A DNA stretch of 64,000 nucleotides, taken from the NCBI RefSeq assembly GCF_001074155.1, contig NZ_JUUZ01000008.1, positions 42,522 through 106,521 on the forward strand, in the 5' to 3' direction. Every line of letters starts with the position of its first letter. Positions within the stretch are counted from its first letter, which is position 1. The DNA comes from Streptococcus pseudopneumoniae. Its GTDB lineage: Bacteria > Bacillota > Bacilli > Lactobacillales > Streptococcaceae. Of this stretch, positions 7,611 to 18,696 are shown piece by piece. Both the position numbers and the translations under genes were made by a program. The notes beneath the pieces were generated by a model. That model worked only from the letters and a program-made list of their open reading frames with translations, was not told where the DNA came from and made no database searches.

Positions 7611-8782
7611 TATTTTTCAACCTTGCTGTAGCGACGTTGATGATCTACAATCTCAACTAGAGCATAATCTTGCCCTTCATAACCTGACATAGTTGCAGAT
7701 CCAGACTCATCCAATTTCGCTTCTTCAAAGAAGATTCGTTCATAATCAGCGACACTCACAGACTGGCGTTGGTCTAGCAAATCTAAACGACCTTGCTGCA
7801 ATTGCTGTTCATACCCTTCAACCAATTCCACACTGAAGAACTCGGATACAGCACCACTACCATAGCTATAGAGGGCAATCTTATCTCCAGCTTTCAGGCT
7901 ATCAGAATTTTCAAGAAGAGACAAGAGACCTAAGAAGAGTGAACCTGTATAGATATTCCCAACTTTTTGGCTATAAATAATGGACTCATCAAAGTGTTTT
8001 TGAAGCAAATCCTTTTTCTCTTGAGGTAGAGATTTATCAAGAATTTTTTTCAATCCCTTGAGAGCTAGCTTTGGATATGGCAAATGGAAACAAATAGCTT
8101 CAAAATCATTCAAGTCGCAATCATAACGCTTTTGATACTCTTCCCAAGTCGTTTTTAAACTATCAAGATATTGTTGCGTTGAGTAAACTCCATTTACAAA
8201 TGGTGTTGTCGAATAGTTTGGACGCCAAAAGTCCATAATATCACGTGTTTGTGCAACATTATCATTGTTGAAAATCATCACACGTGGATTTTGGCTAATC
8301 AACATAGCAACACATCCTGCACCTTGAGTTGGTTCTCCAGGAGTTTCGACACCATATCTTGCAATATCACTAGCTAGCACCAAAACCTTTGATTTAGGAG
8401 AATTTTCTACGTGTAACTTAGCATAGTGGAGAGCCGCAGTTGCACCATAGCAAGCTTCCTTGATTTCAAAACTACGAGCAAATGGTTGAATTCCAAGCAA
8501 GCCGTGTACAAAGACAGCTGCAGCTTTACTCTGGTCAATCCCAGACTCTGTCGCCACGATAACCATATCAATCTCTTGCTTATCTTCTTCAGTCAGGATA
8601 GAATTTCCTGCACTAGCAGCCAAGGTAACAATATCCTCTGTTAAAGGAGCTATACTCAATTCTTTTAAAAGGAGTCCTTTACTCAATTTTTCAGGATCAA
8701 TTCCTCGGGTTTCTGCTAAATTTTGTAATTTCAAAACGTATTGACTGGTCGCAAAACCAATCTTATCAATACCGATTGTCAT
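7610..8782 (-). CDS. mvaS: Hydroxymethylglutaryl-CoA synthase
   Basis: Condenses acetyl-CoA with acetoacetyl-CoA to HMG-CoA, feeding MvaA. The protein is 390 residues from the chosen ATG; an in-frame ATG seven codons upstream is rejected because GAGGT sits 7 bases before this one and the conserved family start is MTIGIDKIGF. The catalytic triad is visible: Glu79 in ATESGID, nucleophile Cys111 in KEACYGA, and the His in CFHLPYPK (about 233). It is the first gene of a two-gene mevalonate operon. Confidence 0.96.
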   Translation of the reverse strand: MTIGIDKIGFATSQYVLKLQNLAETRGIDPEKLSKGLLLKELSIAPLTEDIVTLAASAGNSILTEEDKQEIDMVIVATESGIDQSKAAAVFVHGLLGIQPFARSFEIKEACYGATAALHYAKLHVENSPKSKVLVLASDIARYGVETPGEPTQGAGCVAMLISQNPRVMIFNNDNVAQTRDIMDFWRPNYSTTPFVNGVYSTQQYLDSLKTTWEEYQKRYDCDLNDFEAICFHLPYPKLALKGLKKILDKSLPQEKKDLLQKHFDESIIYSQKVGNIYTGSLFLGLLSLLENSDSLKAGDKIALYSYGSGAVSEFFSVELVEGYEQQLQQGRLDLLDQRQSVSVADYERIFFEEAKLDESGSATMSGYEGQDYALVEIVDHQRRYSKVEK

Positions 8783-8828
8783 ATTTACCTCTATTTTTAT
8801 CATTCATTGTAAAAATTCGTTCACCTCT

Positions 8829-8837
8829 ATTTTATCA
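8829..8837 (-). promoter_or_regulatory. Extended -10 promoter of mvaS-mvaA
   Basis: Minus strand TGATAAAAT (TGN + TAAAAT), about 47 bases upstream of the mvaS ATG; the upstream -35 region is weak. It lies just downstream of the terminators of the preceding operon. Confidence 0.5.
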
Positions 8838-8864
8838 TAATTGAGGTCAAATGAGCGAAAAAAG

Positions 8865-8885
8865 ACTTGATTCCCCAAATCAAGT
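8865..8885 (-). terminator. Second terminator of the yjjP-yjjB operon
   Basis: Minus strand ACTTGATTT, GGG loop, AATCAAGT followed by CTTTTTT. It stands behind the hairpin at 8937-8959, giving tandem terminators. Confidence 0.8.
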
Positions 8886-8936
8886 TCATTTCTATCGTCG
8901 TACTCATGTTCTTTCAACCACTCTACCCACGAAAAA

Positions 8937-8959
8937 ATCGAGTCTCAGCTAGCTCGATT
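8937..8959 (-). terminator. First terminator, overlapping the end of yjjB
   Basis: Minus strand AATCGAG / CTCGATT with a T-run after it. The yjjB stop codon lies in the loop. Confidence 0.7.
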
Positions 8960-9394
8960 CTTTTTGAGATAATAATACAATTTCAACACAACTGTTCCAC
9001 TTGCCATTCCTATAGAAATAACGAGAGCTAACATCATAACCAACATTGCACTGGCAATGGCGTTTCTATAGTCACCTGTCACAAAAAATGAAGTCGTTCG
9101 ATAAGAGAGATAACCCGGTACCAGCGGAGCTAAAATCGCTAAAGCAAACACAACTGCTGGTGTTTTGTAGATAATACTCATAATCTGGCTGATACAAGAA
9201 CCAATTACAGCGGCAATAAAGGTCGCCAAAATAACATTAGTTGGCTCCTTGAGTATTAGATAGAGCAGCCAGATTGACATTCCCAAAACTCCACCAGGAA
9301 TGAGCATAGAACGTTGGACGTTTAAAACGATTAAAAAAGTGATAATAGCTAGCAGACTAGCTAGAGCCTGCAATAAAAATGTTGTTAGAGTCAT
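8945..9394 (-). CDS. ThrE/YjjB-type membrane exporter, small subunit
   Basis: A 149-residue protein with four to five hydrophobic helices and a short basic tail (KKNRAS). The pattern is that of the YjjB half (DUF3815) of the split threonine/serine (or dicarboxylate) exporter family, whose partner YjjP lies one base upstream on the same strand. In E. coli the YjjP/YjjB pair has been linked to succinate export and in Corynebacterium the fused ThrE exports threonine; which substrate applies here cannot be read from the sequence. Confidence 0.8.
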   Translation of the reverse strand: MTLTTFLLQALASLLAIITFLIVLNVQRSMLIPGGVLGMSIWLLYLILKEPTNVILATFIAAVIGSCISQIMSIIYKTPAVVFALAILAPLVPGYLSYRTTSFFVTGDYRNAIASAMLVMMLALVISIGMASGTVVLKLYYYLKKNRAS

Positions 9395-9395
9395 A

Positions 9396-10154
9396 TTAGT
9401 TCATGAGTAGGAGGGCGACAGAGGTGCCTGCCCCTAAGGCAAGGGTAACCAGCAAGGATTCAAACATCTTGCTCATACCAGAGTTAATGTGATTGGTCAT
9501 AATATCTCGAACAGCATTGGTCAGAGCAATTCCAGGTACAAATGGCATGACCGCACCTGCAATGACCAAATCGGCTGTCGAAGGAAAGCCAGAATAGCGA
9601 GCCCAAAATTGTGCAATCAAACCAAAAACAAGAGCACCTGCAAAAGCTGTCATAAAGGGAATACGAATAAATTTTTCTACGTAAAGAGAAAAGGTGAAAG
9701 CAAATATGGTTGCTACTCCTGCACCAATGGCATCGTAGACATTACCCCCGAACATGATAGAGAAGAAGGGAGCACTAAGGGTCGCTGCAGCAGTTAGCTG
9801 AACATTGGTGTAGGGAGATGCCTTGGCATTCAATTCCTTTAATTGGATAAAGGCTGTCTCCAAATCAAGCTGCCCTGATACAAGTTGCCGTGAAATCTGG
9901 TTGACATCACACACCTTCTCAATATTATAAGCAGAGGAGGTTACTCGTTTCATTCGAGAGATATTTGTATTTTCAATGGAGAAAAAAATAGCTGCAGGCA
10001 TGGCCAAAACATTACAATCCATGATGCCTTGTGAATGAGCAATTCGAATCATGGTGTCTTCGACACGATAGATTTCAGATCCATTGCGAAGCAGAATTGT
10101 TCCTGCTAACATAATGACATCAATAACTGCATTCAGTTTTTTTGATTCGTCCAT
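9396..10154 (-). CDS. ThrE/YjjP-type membrane exporter, large subunit
   Basis: A 252-residue protein. The first ~110 residues are soluble and conserved in the family (SEIYRVEDTMIRIA and the cytoplasmic IENTNISR region), the rest is five hydrophobic helices including AGALVFGLIAQF. This is the DUF1212/YjjP half of the ThrE family. It ends one base before its partner YjjB, indicating one operon and probably one complex in the membrane. A GGAGGGG-like site precedes the ATG, and a TAAAAT-type -10 lies in the short gap behind the stkP terminator. Confidence 0.82.
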   Translation of the reverse strand: MDESKKLNAVIDVIMLAGTILLRNGSEIYRVEDTMIRIAHSQGIMDCNVLAMPAAIFFSIENTNISRMKRVTSSAYNIEKVCDVNQISRQLVSGQLDLETAFIQLKELNAKASPYTNVQLTAAATLSAPFFSIMFGGNVYDAIGAGVATIFAFTFSLYVEKFIRIPFMTAFAGALVFGLIAQFWARYSGFPSTADLVIAGAVMPFVPGIALTNAVRDIMTNHINSGMSKMFESLLVTLALGAGTSVALLLMN

Positions 10155-10208
10155 GTTCCCCTCCTTTTTAAACTCCTTTTATTTTATCATAAATTTTAAG
10201 GAAAAAAA

Positions 10209-10238
10209 ATCTTTGTCACAAAAACTGTGACAAAGATT
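10209..10238 (-). terminator. Terminator of the stkP operon
   Basis: A 13-bp perfect stem (AATCTTTGTCACA / TGTGACAAAGATT) followed on the minus strand by eight T residues, directly after the stkP stop. Confidence 0.92.
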
Positions 10239-10240
10239 GA

Positions 10241-12112
10241 TTAGTTCTCACCATTATGGTTCTCTGAAGGAACATTAGATGATGGAGCTGTAGTAGTCTG
10301 TGGTTCTCTAAACTGTGGTGTTGTCTCTCTACGATATGGATTTCCTTGTGAAGGATTTATTGTCGTTGTTTTGGGTTTATAGACAGAAATCTTGATACGA
10401 GTTGTATTCAAATCTACACCTTCACCTGGTTTTGGACTTTGACTAACCACAGTATCCTCAATAGTCCCTTCTGGTGCTGTAGAGACCTCTACCACTTCAA
10501 TATTCGCCTCTTTGACACCGACTATCTGAATCAAATTATTCTTGGTAAATTCAAGGCTTGATCCAATATAAATTGGCATAGGAACGCTAGTTACCTTCTT
10601 GGCTACTGTCAAGGTAATCTCGGTCGCCTTATTGAGATCATAAGTAGTTCCTTCTGAGAGGCTCTGTTTCATAACAAGTCCTGCCTCAGTTTCATTTGAT
10701 TCCTCTTCTACAACCTTGATGAGATTTTCAGGAACTTTTTTCCCTTTCAACTCTGCAATGACGTCCGTAGATTTGCGTCCAATATAATTTCCAATCTTAA
10801 ACGATTGCTGACCTGAAGAGATAATGAGATTAACTTTAGTACCTTCTTTGCGAGACGAACCAGCATCTGGATCCGTTCGAATCACTCGGCCTTCTTCTAC
10901 TGTATCACTAGCTTCAGTCTTTTCCTCGCCAATTTCAAAATTAGCTTTTTTTAGATTTTCCTTGGCTTCTGCTACAGTTTGACCTGCTACTTTCGGAATT
11001 TCAACGTTAGCTGGCGTTTTTGATACTATCCAAAAGAGAGAAGCCAAGACAAGTATAAAGCTAGCTAAAAGCACAAAATACCTTGCTTTGAAACGACGTT
11101 TCTTGACTGGTTTTGCAACAGTTCCTTTACTAGTTGCCTTTTTAGTCGGCTTTTGGCTCTGAGGACTTTCTTCCTTTGGTTGCACTTTAGGAATCGTTGT
11201 TAAAGTAGATTGTGAAATTTTCGGTAAGGTTTTTGTGTCAACTTTACTTGTATCTTCAAATACCAGCTTTGGTTCATTTCGACGGTTATAAGAAAGACTG
11301 CTCAATAAGTCAACATACATCTCTGAGACAGTTTGGTAACGGTCTGTCAACTTTTTAGCTGTCGCTTTTATAACCACGTTTTCCAAGGATTGTGGCACTG
11401 ATGGGTTTTCTGCAATGACAGAAGGAAGCGGTTTTTGGAAATGCTGAAGTGCAATGGTCACAGCACTATCTCCATCATAAGGAATATGGCCTGTCAACAT
11501 TTCGAAAAAGATAATTCCCATTGCATAAATATCACTCTGTATAGTCGCCTTAGAACCACGCGCCTGCTCAGGTGATAGATAGTGAACAGAACCCAACATG
11601 GAGTTGGTCTGTGTCAAACTGGTTTCTGCAAAGGCCACTGCAATCCCAAAGTCAGTAACTTTTGCAGTTCCATCAGGAGTCAAGAGTATATTTTGAGGTT
11701 TTAAATCACGGTGAATAATCCCCTTTGCATGCGCCAAACGCATAGCCAAGAGAATTTGACCCATTATACGAACAGCTTCCTCGTTTGATAGAGGGTAGTG
11801 TTCTTTGATATAACGTTTGAGGTCAAGCCCAGCTACATATTCCATAGCTAGATATTGTTGACCGTCTTCTTCACCGATATCCGTAATTCGAACGATATGA
11901 GGATGATCTAGGTCCGCCATCGCACGTGCTTCACGCTGAAAACGTGCAACAGCGATTGGATCCGTTTGGTAGTTGGTCCTCAGGACCTTCACCGCTACCT
12001 CTTCCCCATCCAGAATCAAATCTTTGGCCAGGTAAACATCTGCCATCCCGCCACGGCCAATTTGTTTGATAATCCGATATCGTCCGGCAAATATCTTGCC
12101 GATCTGGATCAT
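10241..12112 (-). CDS. stkP: Serine/threonine protein kinase with PASTA repeats
   Basis: Membrane kinase that senses peptidoglycan and controls division and cell wall synthesis. The 623-residue protein has an N-terminal kinase domain (about 12-272) with the glycine loop GRGGMADV, Lys42, catalytic Asp136 in HRDLKPQN and DFG at 154-156, a basic juxtamembrane region, one transmembrane helix (about 345-363) and an extracellular part of three PASTA repeats (about 368-433, 436-505, 508-578). S. pneumoniae StkP has four repeats and 659 residues, so one repeat is missing, and a polar Thr/Pro/Asn-rich tail of about 40 residues follows the last repeat. It overlaps phpP by four bases (ATGA), so kinase and phosphatase are co-translated. 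Confidence 0.96.
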   Translation of the reverse strand: MIQIGKIFAGRYRIIKQIGRGGMADVYLAKDLILDGEEVAVKVLRTNYQTDPIAVARFQREARAMADLDHPHIVRITDIGEEDGQQYLAMEYVAGLDLKRYIKEHYPLSNEEAVRIMGQILLAMRLAHAKGIIHRDLKPQNILLTPDGTAKVTDFGIAVAFAETSLTQTNSMLGSVHYLSPEQARGSKATIQSDIYAMGIIFFEMLTGHIPYDGDSAVTIALQHFQKPLPSVIAENPSVPQSLENVVIKATAKKLTDRYQTVSEMYVDLLSSLSYNRRNEPKLVFEDTSKVDTKTLPKISQSTLTTIPKVQPKEESPQSQKPTKKATSKGTVAKPVKKRRFKARYFVLLASFILVLASLFWIVSKTPANVEIPKVAGQTVAEAKENLKKANFEIGEEKTEASDTVEEGRVIRTDPDAGSSRKEGTKVNLIISSGQQSFKIGNYIGRKSTDVIAELKGKKVPENLIKVVEEESNETEAGLVMKQSLSEGTTYDLNKATEITLTVAKKVTSVPMPIYIGSSLEFTKNNLIQIVGVKEANIEVVEVSTAPEGTIEDTVVSQSPKPGEGVDLNTTRIKISVYKPKTTTINPSQGNPYRRETTPQFREPQTTTAPSSNVPSENHNGEN

Positions 12113-12846
12113 TTTGATTCCTCCTCAATCGCAATCAAGGCAACAGTAATGTTATCAAGCCCTCCGGCATTGTTTGCAAAACGTACTAAGGTTGCCGCCT
12201 TGTCTTCAAGTGAAATATCACTTGTCACGATGTCATAGATTTCACTTCCTGAAATCATATTCGTGAGACCATCACTGTTCATAACGATATAGTCACCAGG
12301 TTCCAAGCTCACAATCCCTAAATCAGGTTGAATCTCATCTTTTTGTCCAATAGACTGGGTAATGATATTTTTTTGTGGATGCGCTTCAGCTTCTTCAGGT
12401 GTTAATTGACCTGCCTTGAGTAACTCATTGACTAATGAATGATCACTCGTTAATTGGTGGTACTCTTCTCCACGAACCAAGCCGATACGAGAATCACCAA
12501 TATGAGCATAGATAGCTTGGTTATCAATGATTGCAAGGGCTTCTAGAGTTGTACCCATTCCTTTATATGCTTCATCACGCCCCAATTGATAAATCTTTTG
12601 ATTTTCAATTTCTAGGTGTTCTGCAAACCATTCACGAACTTCATTCACGGTATCAATCTGAGTATCTACCCAGGCAACACCTAAGTCCGTAACTGCCATC
12701 TCACTGGCAATATTACCTGCTCGGTGTCCTCCCATCCCATCAGCCAAGATAATCATCGTGCGACCGGCACGGTTGACAAAAAGATTGACATAGTCTTGAT
12801 TATTTGTACGCTTCTGACCCACATCTGTTAATAATGAAATCTCCAT
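12109..12846 (-). CDS. phpP: PP2C-type protein phosphatase, StkP partner
   Basis: Cytoplasmic Mn-dependent phosphatase that removes phosphate from StkP and its substrates. The 245 residues carry the PPM metal motifs: Asp18 in NNQDYV, DGMGGH (36-41), SDGLT (191-195) and the final DNITV (231-235). It is upstream of and overlapping stkP, the standard gram-positive arrangement, and follows rsmB by 15 bases. Confidence 0.96.
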   Translation of the reverse strand: MEISLLTDVGQKRTNNQDYVNLFVNRAGRTMIILADGMGGHRAGNIASEMAVTDLGVAWVDTQIDTVNEVREWFAEHLEIENQKIYQLGRDEAYKGMGTTLEALAIIDNQAIYAHIGDSRIGLVRGEEYHQLTSDHSLVNELLKAGQLTPEEAEAHPQKNIITQSIGQKDEIQPDLGIVSLEPGDYIVMNSDGLTNMISGSEIYDIVTSDISLEDKAATLVRFANNAGGLDNITVALIAIEEESK

Positions 12847-12861
12847 TGTGTCAGTTCCTTC

Positions 12862-14178
12862 CTAATTGGATATCTTACGAAATTGGCTAATAAAGAATCC
12901 ATCACTTCCGTACAATTCTGGAGTAATGAGGATGCAGCCATCTTTTAGGATATCCTTGCATTCGTGTTCTAGTTTAACCTGCTCGAACTCTGGATGACTT
13001 TCTAAAAATGCTTGAACCACTTGAAAGTTCTCCTCAGAGATAATAGTGCAGGTACTATAAGTTATTATACCACCTTTACGTAGCGTTTGACAAACACTAC
13101 CTAATATTTCCAACTGAATTTCCTGTAATGACGCGAAATCAGCAGTGTCTTTGTTGTATTTGATGTCTGGTTTCCGACGCAATAGACCAATTCCTGAGCA
13201 AGGGGCATCAACAAGAATCTTATCAAATTGATCCTTACCAAAAAACTCGTGAACCTTTCGGGCATCCAATTTTTGTGTTTGAATACGGTCTGCTACGCCT
13301 AAACGCTGGGCATTTTCTTGAATCAAATTGAGTTTATGGTCGTAGAGATCCAGAGCTGTTACCTGACCTGTCGTTAGATAAGATGCTATATGGGCTGTTT
13401 TCCCACCTGGAGCTGCACAAGCATCCAAAACCTGCTCCTCTCCTTGTAGCTCTAGTGTTGGTGCAACCAGTTGACTAGACTCATCCTGGATAGTAATAAG
13501 TCCTTCCGAAAATAAGTCATGACCCGCGAAATGCCCCTGCTCCTTGACCAGACCAGAAGCTGATAAAGCAGAATCACTTGCATCAAGCAGAGCTTTAATT
13601 TCCTCTTTTCGGCTCAAATCTGTCACACGGATACTGGCTTTATTGCGTTGCAAAAGACTCTCAAAAATTTCTTGCGCCCGTTCTTCCCCGTACTCTTCCT
13701 TGAGCTTAGAAACTAACCACACTGGCAAAGAGTAGGCGATAGAATCACGCTTATTTTTACGCTTGATATAGGCAATATCTGGCAAGCTCTCTCGCAAGAT
13801 ACGGCGAAGGACTGCATTGACCAGTTTTTCGCTACCTTTTTTACGAAGTTTAGCCAGTTCCACCGCTTCATTGACCACTGCATGATCAGGAAGCTTATCT
13901 AGATATTGGAGTTGATAGACGCTCATGAGAAGTAAAACATAGAGCCAGCTGTCTAGCTTGTCTCTATCCTCAATAAAGTGAGACAAATACCATTCTAAAG
14001 TTAGTTTACGAGCTACAGTCCCGTATACAAGCTCTGTCACCAAACCTTTGTCAGTTGCTGACAGTTGACTTACCTTGAGGTGTTTATTCAAGGCGATATT
14101 GGAGTAGGCTTGATTGACAAGAACGTCCTCCAATACCTCTAAAGCTAAACTTCTAGCTGTTTCTACTTTAATCACCAA
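12862..14178 (-). CDS. rsmB: 16S rRNA m5C967 methyltransferase RsmB
   Basis: Methylates cytosine 967 (E. coli numbering) of 16S rRNA using SAM. The protein is about 438 residues: a NusB-like RNA-binding domain (about 5-150), then a Rossmann methyltransferase domain with the SAM motif [12 protein letters not shown] and the two family cysteines in DAPCSGIG and YSTCTI. The reading frame begins with TTG at 14176-14178 immediately followed by GTG (14173-14175); no ATG is available near the GGAG site in the end of fmt, so the gene starts at a non-ATG codon. It overlaps fmt by 11 bases. Confidence 0.93.
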   Translation of the reverse strand: MVIKVETARSLALEVLEDVLVNQAYSNIALNKHLKVSQLSATDKGLVTELVYGTVARKLTLEWYLSHFIEDRDKLDSWLYVLLLMSVYQLQYLDKLPDHAVVNEAVELAKLRKKGSEKLVNAVLRRILRESLPDIAYIKRKNKRDSIAYSLPVWLVSKLKEEYGEERAQEIFESLLQRNKASIRVTDLSRKEEIKALLDASDSALSASGLVKEQGHFAGHDLFSEGLITIQDESSQLVAPTLELQGEEQVLDACAAPGGKTAHIASYLTTGQVTALDLYDHKLNLIQENAQRLGVADRIQTQKLDARKVHEFFGKDQFDKILVDAPCSGIGLLRRKPDIKYNKDTADFASLQEIQLEILGSVCQTLRKGGIITYSTCTIISEENFQVVQAFLESHPEFEQVKLEHECKDILKDGCILITPELYGSDGFFISQFRKISN

Positions 14179-15103
14179 ATCGTTCTCCTACAGCCAAACT
14201 TCGTCCAACACCGTTGAGGAAGGAAGCAATGTCCATTTTAGGTTTTCCTGCTGGTTGAACCTGTTTGAGAGATAGAGCTCCTTCTGCCGTTGCGACAATC
14301 AATTCTTTCTTACCGATGGAGAGTATCTCACCCGGATTACCCTGACCTTCTACAGGCAGAGCTTCATAGATTTTGAAGCGTTCTCCCTTGAGGAAGGTAT
14401 GAGCAACTGGCCATGGATTCATCCCACGGATTTGGTTGAAAAGTTGACGGTTGGTCTTGTTCCAGTCCAGTTTTTCCTCCTCTGGTTTAATATTTGGTGA
14501 GAAAGTTACTTGGCTTGGATCTTGCGGTTGAGGCTGAATTTCACCAGCTATATAAGCAGGTAGGGTATCCAAAAGCAAATCACGCCCAACAATGGCCAAT
14601 TTTTCAAACAAAGTTCCAACATTATCCTCATCAGTAATTGGGATACTGCGACGAGAAATCATGTCCCCTGCATCCATTTCCTTGACCATTTCCATAATAG
14701 TTACTCCTGCCTCCTCATCACCTTGAATCAAGGCATAATGGATAGGAGCTCCACCACGGTGCTTTGGAAGAAGCGAAGCATGAACGTTGACTGCAAAATC
14801 CATGCTATCAAGGAGTTTACTTGGGAGAAATTGTCCAAAAGCTGCAGTCACAATCCCGTCAGCTCCCAAATTCATGATAGCTTCCATTTCTGGACTACCT
14901 GATAATTTTTCTGGTTGGTAGATAGGTAGGCCTGCCTCTTTGGCAGCTTGTTTCACTGGGGTTTCCTGAATAACTTTTTTACGTCCGACCGCACGATCTG
15001 GCTGAGTTACAACCGCTACAATCTCGTAGCGGTCATCTGACAAAAGCCCCTTCAAAACGGTCGCTGAAAAATTGGGAGTTCCCATAAAGATTAGTTTTGT
15101 CAT
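14168..15103 (-). CDS. fmt: Methionyl-tRNA formyltransferase
   Basis: Formylates Met-tRNAfMet with 10-formyl-THF for translation initiation. The 311-residue protein has the N-terminal formyltransferase fold (MGTPNFSA start), the folate-binding motif with the catalytic His in [11 protein letters not shown] and the Asp in MDAGDM, and a C-terminal tRNA-binding OB-like domain with GMNPWPVA. It sits 11 bases downstream of priA and overlaps rsmB, in the conserved priA-fmt-rsmB-phpP-stkP order. Confidence 0.96.
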   Translation of the reverse strand: MTKLIFMGTPNFSATVLKGLLSDDRYEIVAVVTQPDRAVGRKKVIQETPVKQAAKEAGLPIYQPEKLSGSPEMEAIMNLGADGIVTAAFGQFLPSKLLDSMDFAVNVHASLLPKHRGGAPIHYALIQGDEEAGVTIMEMVKEMDAGDMISRRSIPITDEDNVGTLFEKLAIVGRDLLLDTLPAYIAGEIQPQPQDPSQVTFSPNIKPEEEKLDWNKTNRQLFNQIRGMNPWPVAHTFLKGERFKIYEALPVEGQGNPGEILSIGKKELIVATAEGALSLKQVQPAGKPKMDIASFLNGVGRSLAVGERFGD

Positions 15104-15114
15104 CTTTTCTCCTT

Positions 15115-17511
15115 CTATAAAAATTGTTGCGGTTCGTGGTCAATACTGAGACGAAGTTCGCTATTTTCACGTTCTTGAGTTAGGGCTAAGACCTGATTAA
15201 GGGTAGAAGCCAACTCATCTTCTAAACGGTATTTGATTAAAATCTGATAATGATAGAGGTTATGCGTGCGAGCGATAGGTTTTGGCGTTGGCCCAAGGAT
15301 GATACTAGCATCCGATAAACCTGACCGCAAAATCTCCATGACTTGATAAGCGCGTCTAAGAACCTCTTCTTCTTTTTTATGAGATAAGGTAATCCCAATA
15401 GTGAAATAATAAGGTGGGTAACCCAACTGACGTCTGATGCCCATTTCATAGGCATAAAAACCTTCGTAGTCCTGATCCTTTGCAAAACGAATGGCATAAT
15501 GATTAGGATTATAGGACTGAATCAAGACCTGACCTACCTTTTCAGCTCGACCGGCACGGCCTGCTACCTGGGTCAAGAGTTGGAAGGTTCTCTCAGAAGA
15601 ACGGAAATCAGGAAGGTTTAAAGCCGTATCTGCATTGAGGACACCAACCAAGGTTACATTAGGAAAATCCAAGCCCTTGGCAATCATCTGGGTTCCTAGC
15701 AATATGTCCGCTTCACCATTGCCAAATTGTTCAAGTAAAGCTTGGTGACTGCCTTTTTTACGAGTTGTATCCACATCCATGCGCAGAATACGTGCCTCTG
15801 GAAAGACTTCTGTTAGCTCATCATAGGCCTTTTGAGTCCCTGTTCCATAATAACGAATGCTACGACTCTGACAGTTTGGACAGACATGTGGAATTTCCTT
15901 CGAAAAGCCACAATAATGGCAGTTCATGGTTTTGGTATCCATATGTAGCGTCAAGGAAATATCACAGTTAGGACAGGTATCCACAGTCCCACATTCCCGA
16001 CACATGACAAAACTAGAATAACCACGACGATTGAGCATGAGAACAACCTGCTCTTTTTTATCCAGTCGATCTTGAATGGCCTCAATCAGTGGTGGTGTAA
16101 AGTTTGATGTTTCATTCTGCCCAATGTAATCACGGAAGTCAATCAGTTGAACTTCAGGAATACTTGCTAAAGGATTGGCCCGTTGTGTCAGACGTAGATG
16201 TTGATAAACACCCTTACCAGCACGCGCACGACTTTCTAGACTCGGTGTTGCAGAACCAAGGACTAGGGCAGCTTGATTGTACTGGGCACGTAAAAGAGCC
16301 ACATCTCTAGCATGGTAACGAGGATTGCTATCTTGCTTATAACTAGCCTCATGCTCTTCATCGATAATGATAACACCTAGATTTTTTAAAGGTGCAAAAA
16401 TAGCAGACCTAGCCCCAACAACTACCTGAGCATCTCCACGCTCCACCTTGCGCCACTCATCATACTTTTCACCGTTGGACAAGCCTGAGTGGAGGATGGC
16501 AACTTGCTCACCAAAACGAGCAATAAAGCGCTCGGTCATTTGAGGTGTCAGAGAGATCTCCGGAACTAGAACAATCGCTGTTTTTCCCATATCCAAGGCA
16601 CCTTGGATAATCTGCAGGTAAACCTCGGTTTTCCCACTTCCAGTGATTCCTTGAAGAAGAAAGGGAGGATGTTTCTTACCAATCGCTCCAACAATCGCCT
16701 CACAGGCTTGTTTTTGCTCTGGGTTTAACTCTAAGGCTTGATTTGACTCGATTCCTTCAAAGTAGGTAGCTGAACGTTGAACTTCCTTCTGAAGAATCGT
16801 CAAAGCACCCTGTTCCACAAAAAAGTTAACTTGTTCCCGTGAGTAATGTTCTAACAAAGCAGCCAAAGGAGTACTTTCTGGATGTGCTAATAAATAATCT
16901 CGCAGTTCCAATTTCTTCTTGGCACGGTTTGATATTTCTAGCTGTTCTAATTTGTCAAGATTCACTTGAATCCAAGACTGTGTTTTAACCTTCTTCTGGT
17001 CTATAGCCTGATACTCTAACTTCAAAAGTCCTTTTCGAGTCAATCGCATCATCTCGGCCTGCTTTTCTAAGTCTAGAGATGAAAATGCTAAGGACTCTTG
17101 TGATCCAAACAAACGGTCTCTGTCCTCCTGACTCAAGCCTTCCAGAGGATAGAGGATTTTATCATAGCTAGAATTCAAAAATCCTGGAAGCATAGCTTTT
17201 AGAATAGAAATCTTGTATGAAAAAACTGACTTACGTAGTTCTTCGGCCAGCCAGAGTTGTTCCTCCGTTAAGACAGGAGAAAAGTCCAGCACCTCAGCAA
17301 TTTCTTTCAAGTCCTCATCTGCCACATCTACATCAGATTCTTGTTCCATTCCAAGAACAATTCCCTGAATCAAGCGATTGGCCTTCCCAAAAGGCACATG
17401 AACCCGCATACCAACTTCCAGCATGTCTACAAATTCTTCAGGAATCTTGTAACTATAGGGCTGGTCCGTCTGCATCAAAGGAACATCCACAATGATTTTT
17501 GCAATTGCCAT
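15115..17511 (-). CDS. priA: Primosomal replication restart helicase PriA
   Basis: Restarts stalled replication forks by recognising D-loops and loading the replicative helicase. The 798-residue protein has the 3' DNA-binding domain at the N-terminus (about 1-110), the Walker [12 protein letters not shown] (about 289-299), Walker B DEEHE, helicase motifs with GSATPS, and the zinc-binding insertion with cysteine pairs CRECG, CPNC, CHYCG and CPNC. Ribosome binding site GGAGGTGA is close to consensus. It follows rpoZ after 84 bases. Confidence 0.96.
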   Translation of the reverse strand: MAIAKIIVDVPLMQTDQPYSYKIPEEFVDMLEVGMRVHVPFGKANRLIQGIVLGMEQESDVDVADEDLKEIAEVLDFSPVLTEEQLWLAEELRKSVFSYKISILKAMLPGFLNSSYDKILYPLEGLSQEDRDRLFGSQESLAFSSLDLEKQAEMMRLTRKGLLKLEYQAIDQKKVKTQSWIQVNLDKLEQLEISNRAKKKLELRDYLLAHPESTPLAALLEHYSREQVNFFVEQGALTILQKEVQRSATYFEGIESNQALELNPEQKQACEAIVGAIGKKHPPFLLQGITGSGKTEVYLQIIQGALDMGKTAIVLVPEISLTPQMTERFIARFGEQVAILHSGLSNGEKYDEWRKVERGDAQVVVGARSAIFAPLKNLGVIIIDEEHEASYKQDSNPRYHARDVALLRAQYNQAALVLGSATPSLESRARAGKGVYQHLRLTQRANPLASIPEVQLIDFRDYIGQNETSNFTPPLIEAIQDRLDKKEQVVLMLNRRGYSSFVMCRECGTVDTCPNCDISLTLHMDTKTMNCHYCGFSKEIPHVCPNCQSRSIRYYGTGTQKAYDELTEVFPEARILRMDVDTTRKKGSHQALLEQFGNGEADILLGTQMIAKGLDFPNVTLVGVLNADTALNLPDFRSSERTFQLLTQVAGRAGRAEKVGQVLIQSYNPNHYAIRFAKDQDYEGFYAYEMGIRRQLGYPPYYFTIGITLSHKKEEEVLRRAYQVMEILRSGLSDASIILGPTPKPIARTHNLYHYQILIKYRLEDELASTLNQVLALTQERENSELRLSIDHEPQQFL

Positions 17512-17595
17512 ATCCTCACCTCCTTCTCTTCTTAAATCGTTTCAATTGATTGAGTATTCTTGCAATAGAAAAAATAAGATTGAGTCCCCCCAACC

Positions 17596-17910
17596 TTAAA
17601 TTTTTTCACCTTCTTCTTTTTCTTTCGCGATTTGCTCTTTGATTTTCTTTTCTTCTTCTTCTCTCAATCGTCTTTCTTCTTCGATACGACGACGAACAGC
17701 TTCGCGTTTTCCTTCTGGATCTGGGTGGATGGTTACATTCCCTGATTCAATTTCTTCCAAGGCACGAAGTGTAGATTTTTCAGATTTGAATTCTTGTGTT
17801 GGAGTTGCTCCAGCTTCTAATTCGTGAGCACGTTTTGCTTCCAAGATTACGAGTGAATATTTTGATGGTACCTTGTCAAGCAAGGTATCAATAGAGGGTT
17901 TAAGCATCAT
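17596..17910 (-). CDS. rpoZ: RNA polymerase omega subunit
   Basis: Small chaperone subunit of RNA polymerase that helps beta-prime assembly. 104 residues with the family core [20 protein letters not shown] and AKRAHELE, and a highly charged C-terminal half ([20 protein letters not shown]) as in other streptococci. It follows gmk after 24 bases, the conserved gmk-rpoZ-priA order. Two adjacent ATG codons could start it. Confidence 0.94.
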   Translation of the reverse strand: MMLKPSIDTLLDKVPSKYSLVILEAKRAHELEAGATPTQEFKSEKSTLRALEEIESGNVTIHPDPEGKREAVRRRIEEERRLREEEEKKIKEQIAKEKEEGEKI

Positions 17911-17934
17911 TTGTTTGTACCTGTTTTCTATAGT

Positions 17935-18600
<666 letters not shown>

Positions 18601-18667
18601 TCATCAGAATTCACTATGTAAAGCCATTTCTGCTTACTACAATCTTTCTATCTAGTGTAACAAAAAA

Positions 18668-18687
18668 GCAGTAATTTTTCAACTGCT
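18668..18687 (-). terminator. Terminator of rny
   Basis: Minus strand AGCAGT ... ACTGCT followed by TTTTTTG, ten bases after the rny stop codon. Confidence 0.85.
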
Positions 18688-18696
18688 CTTTCTTAT

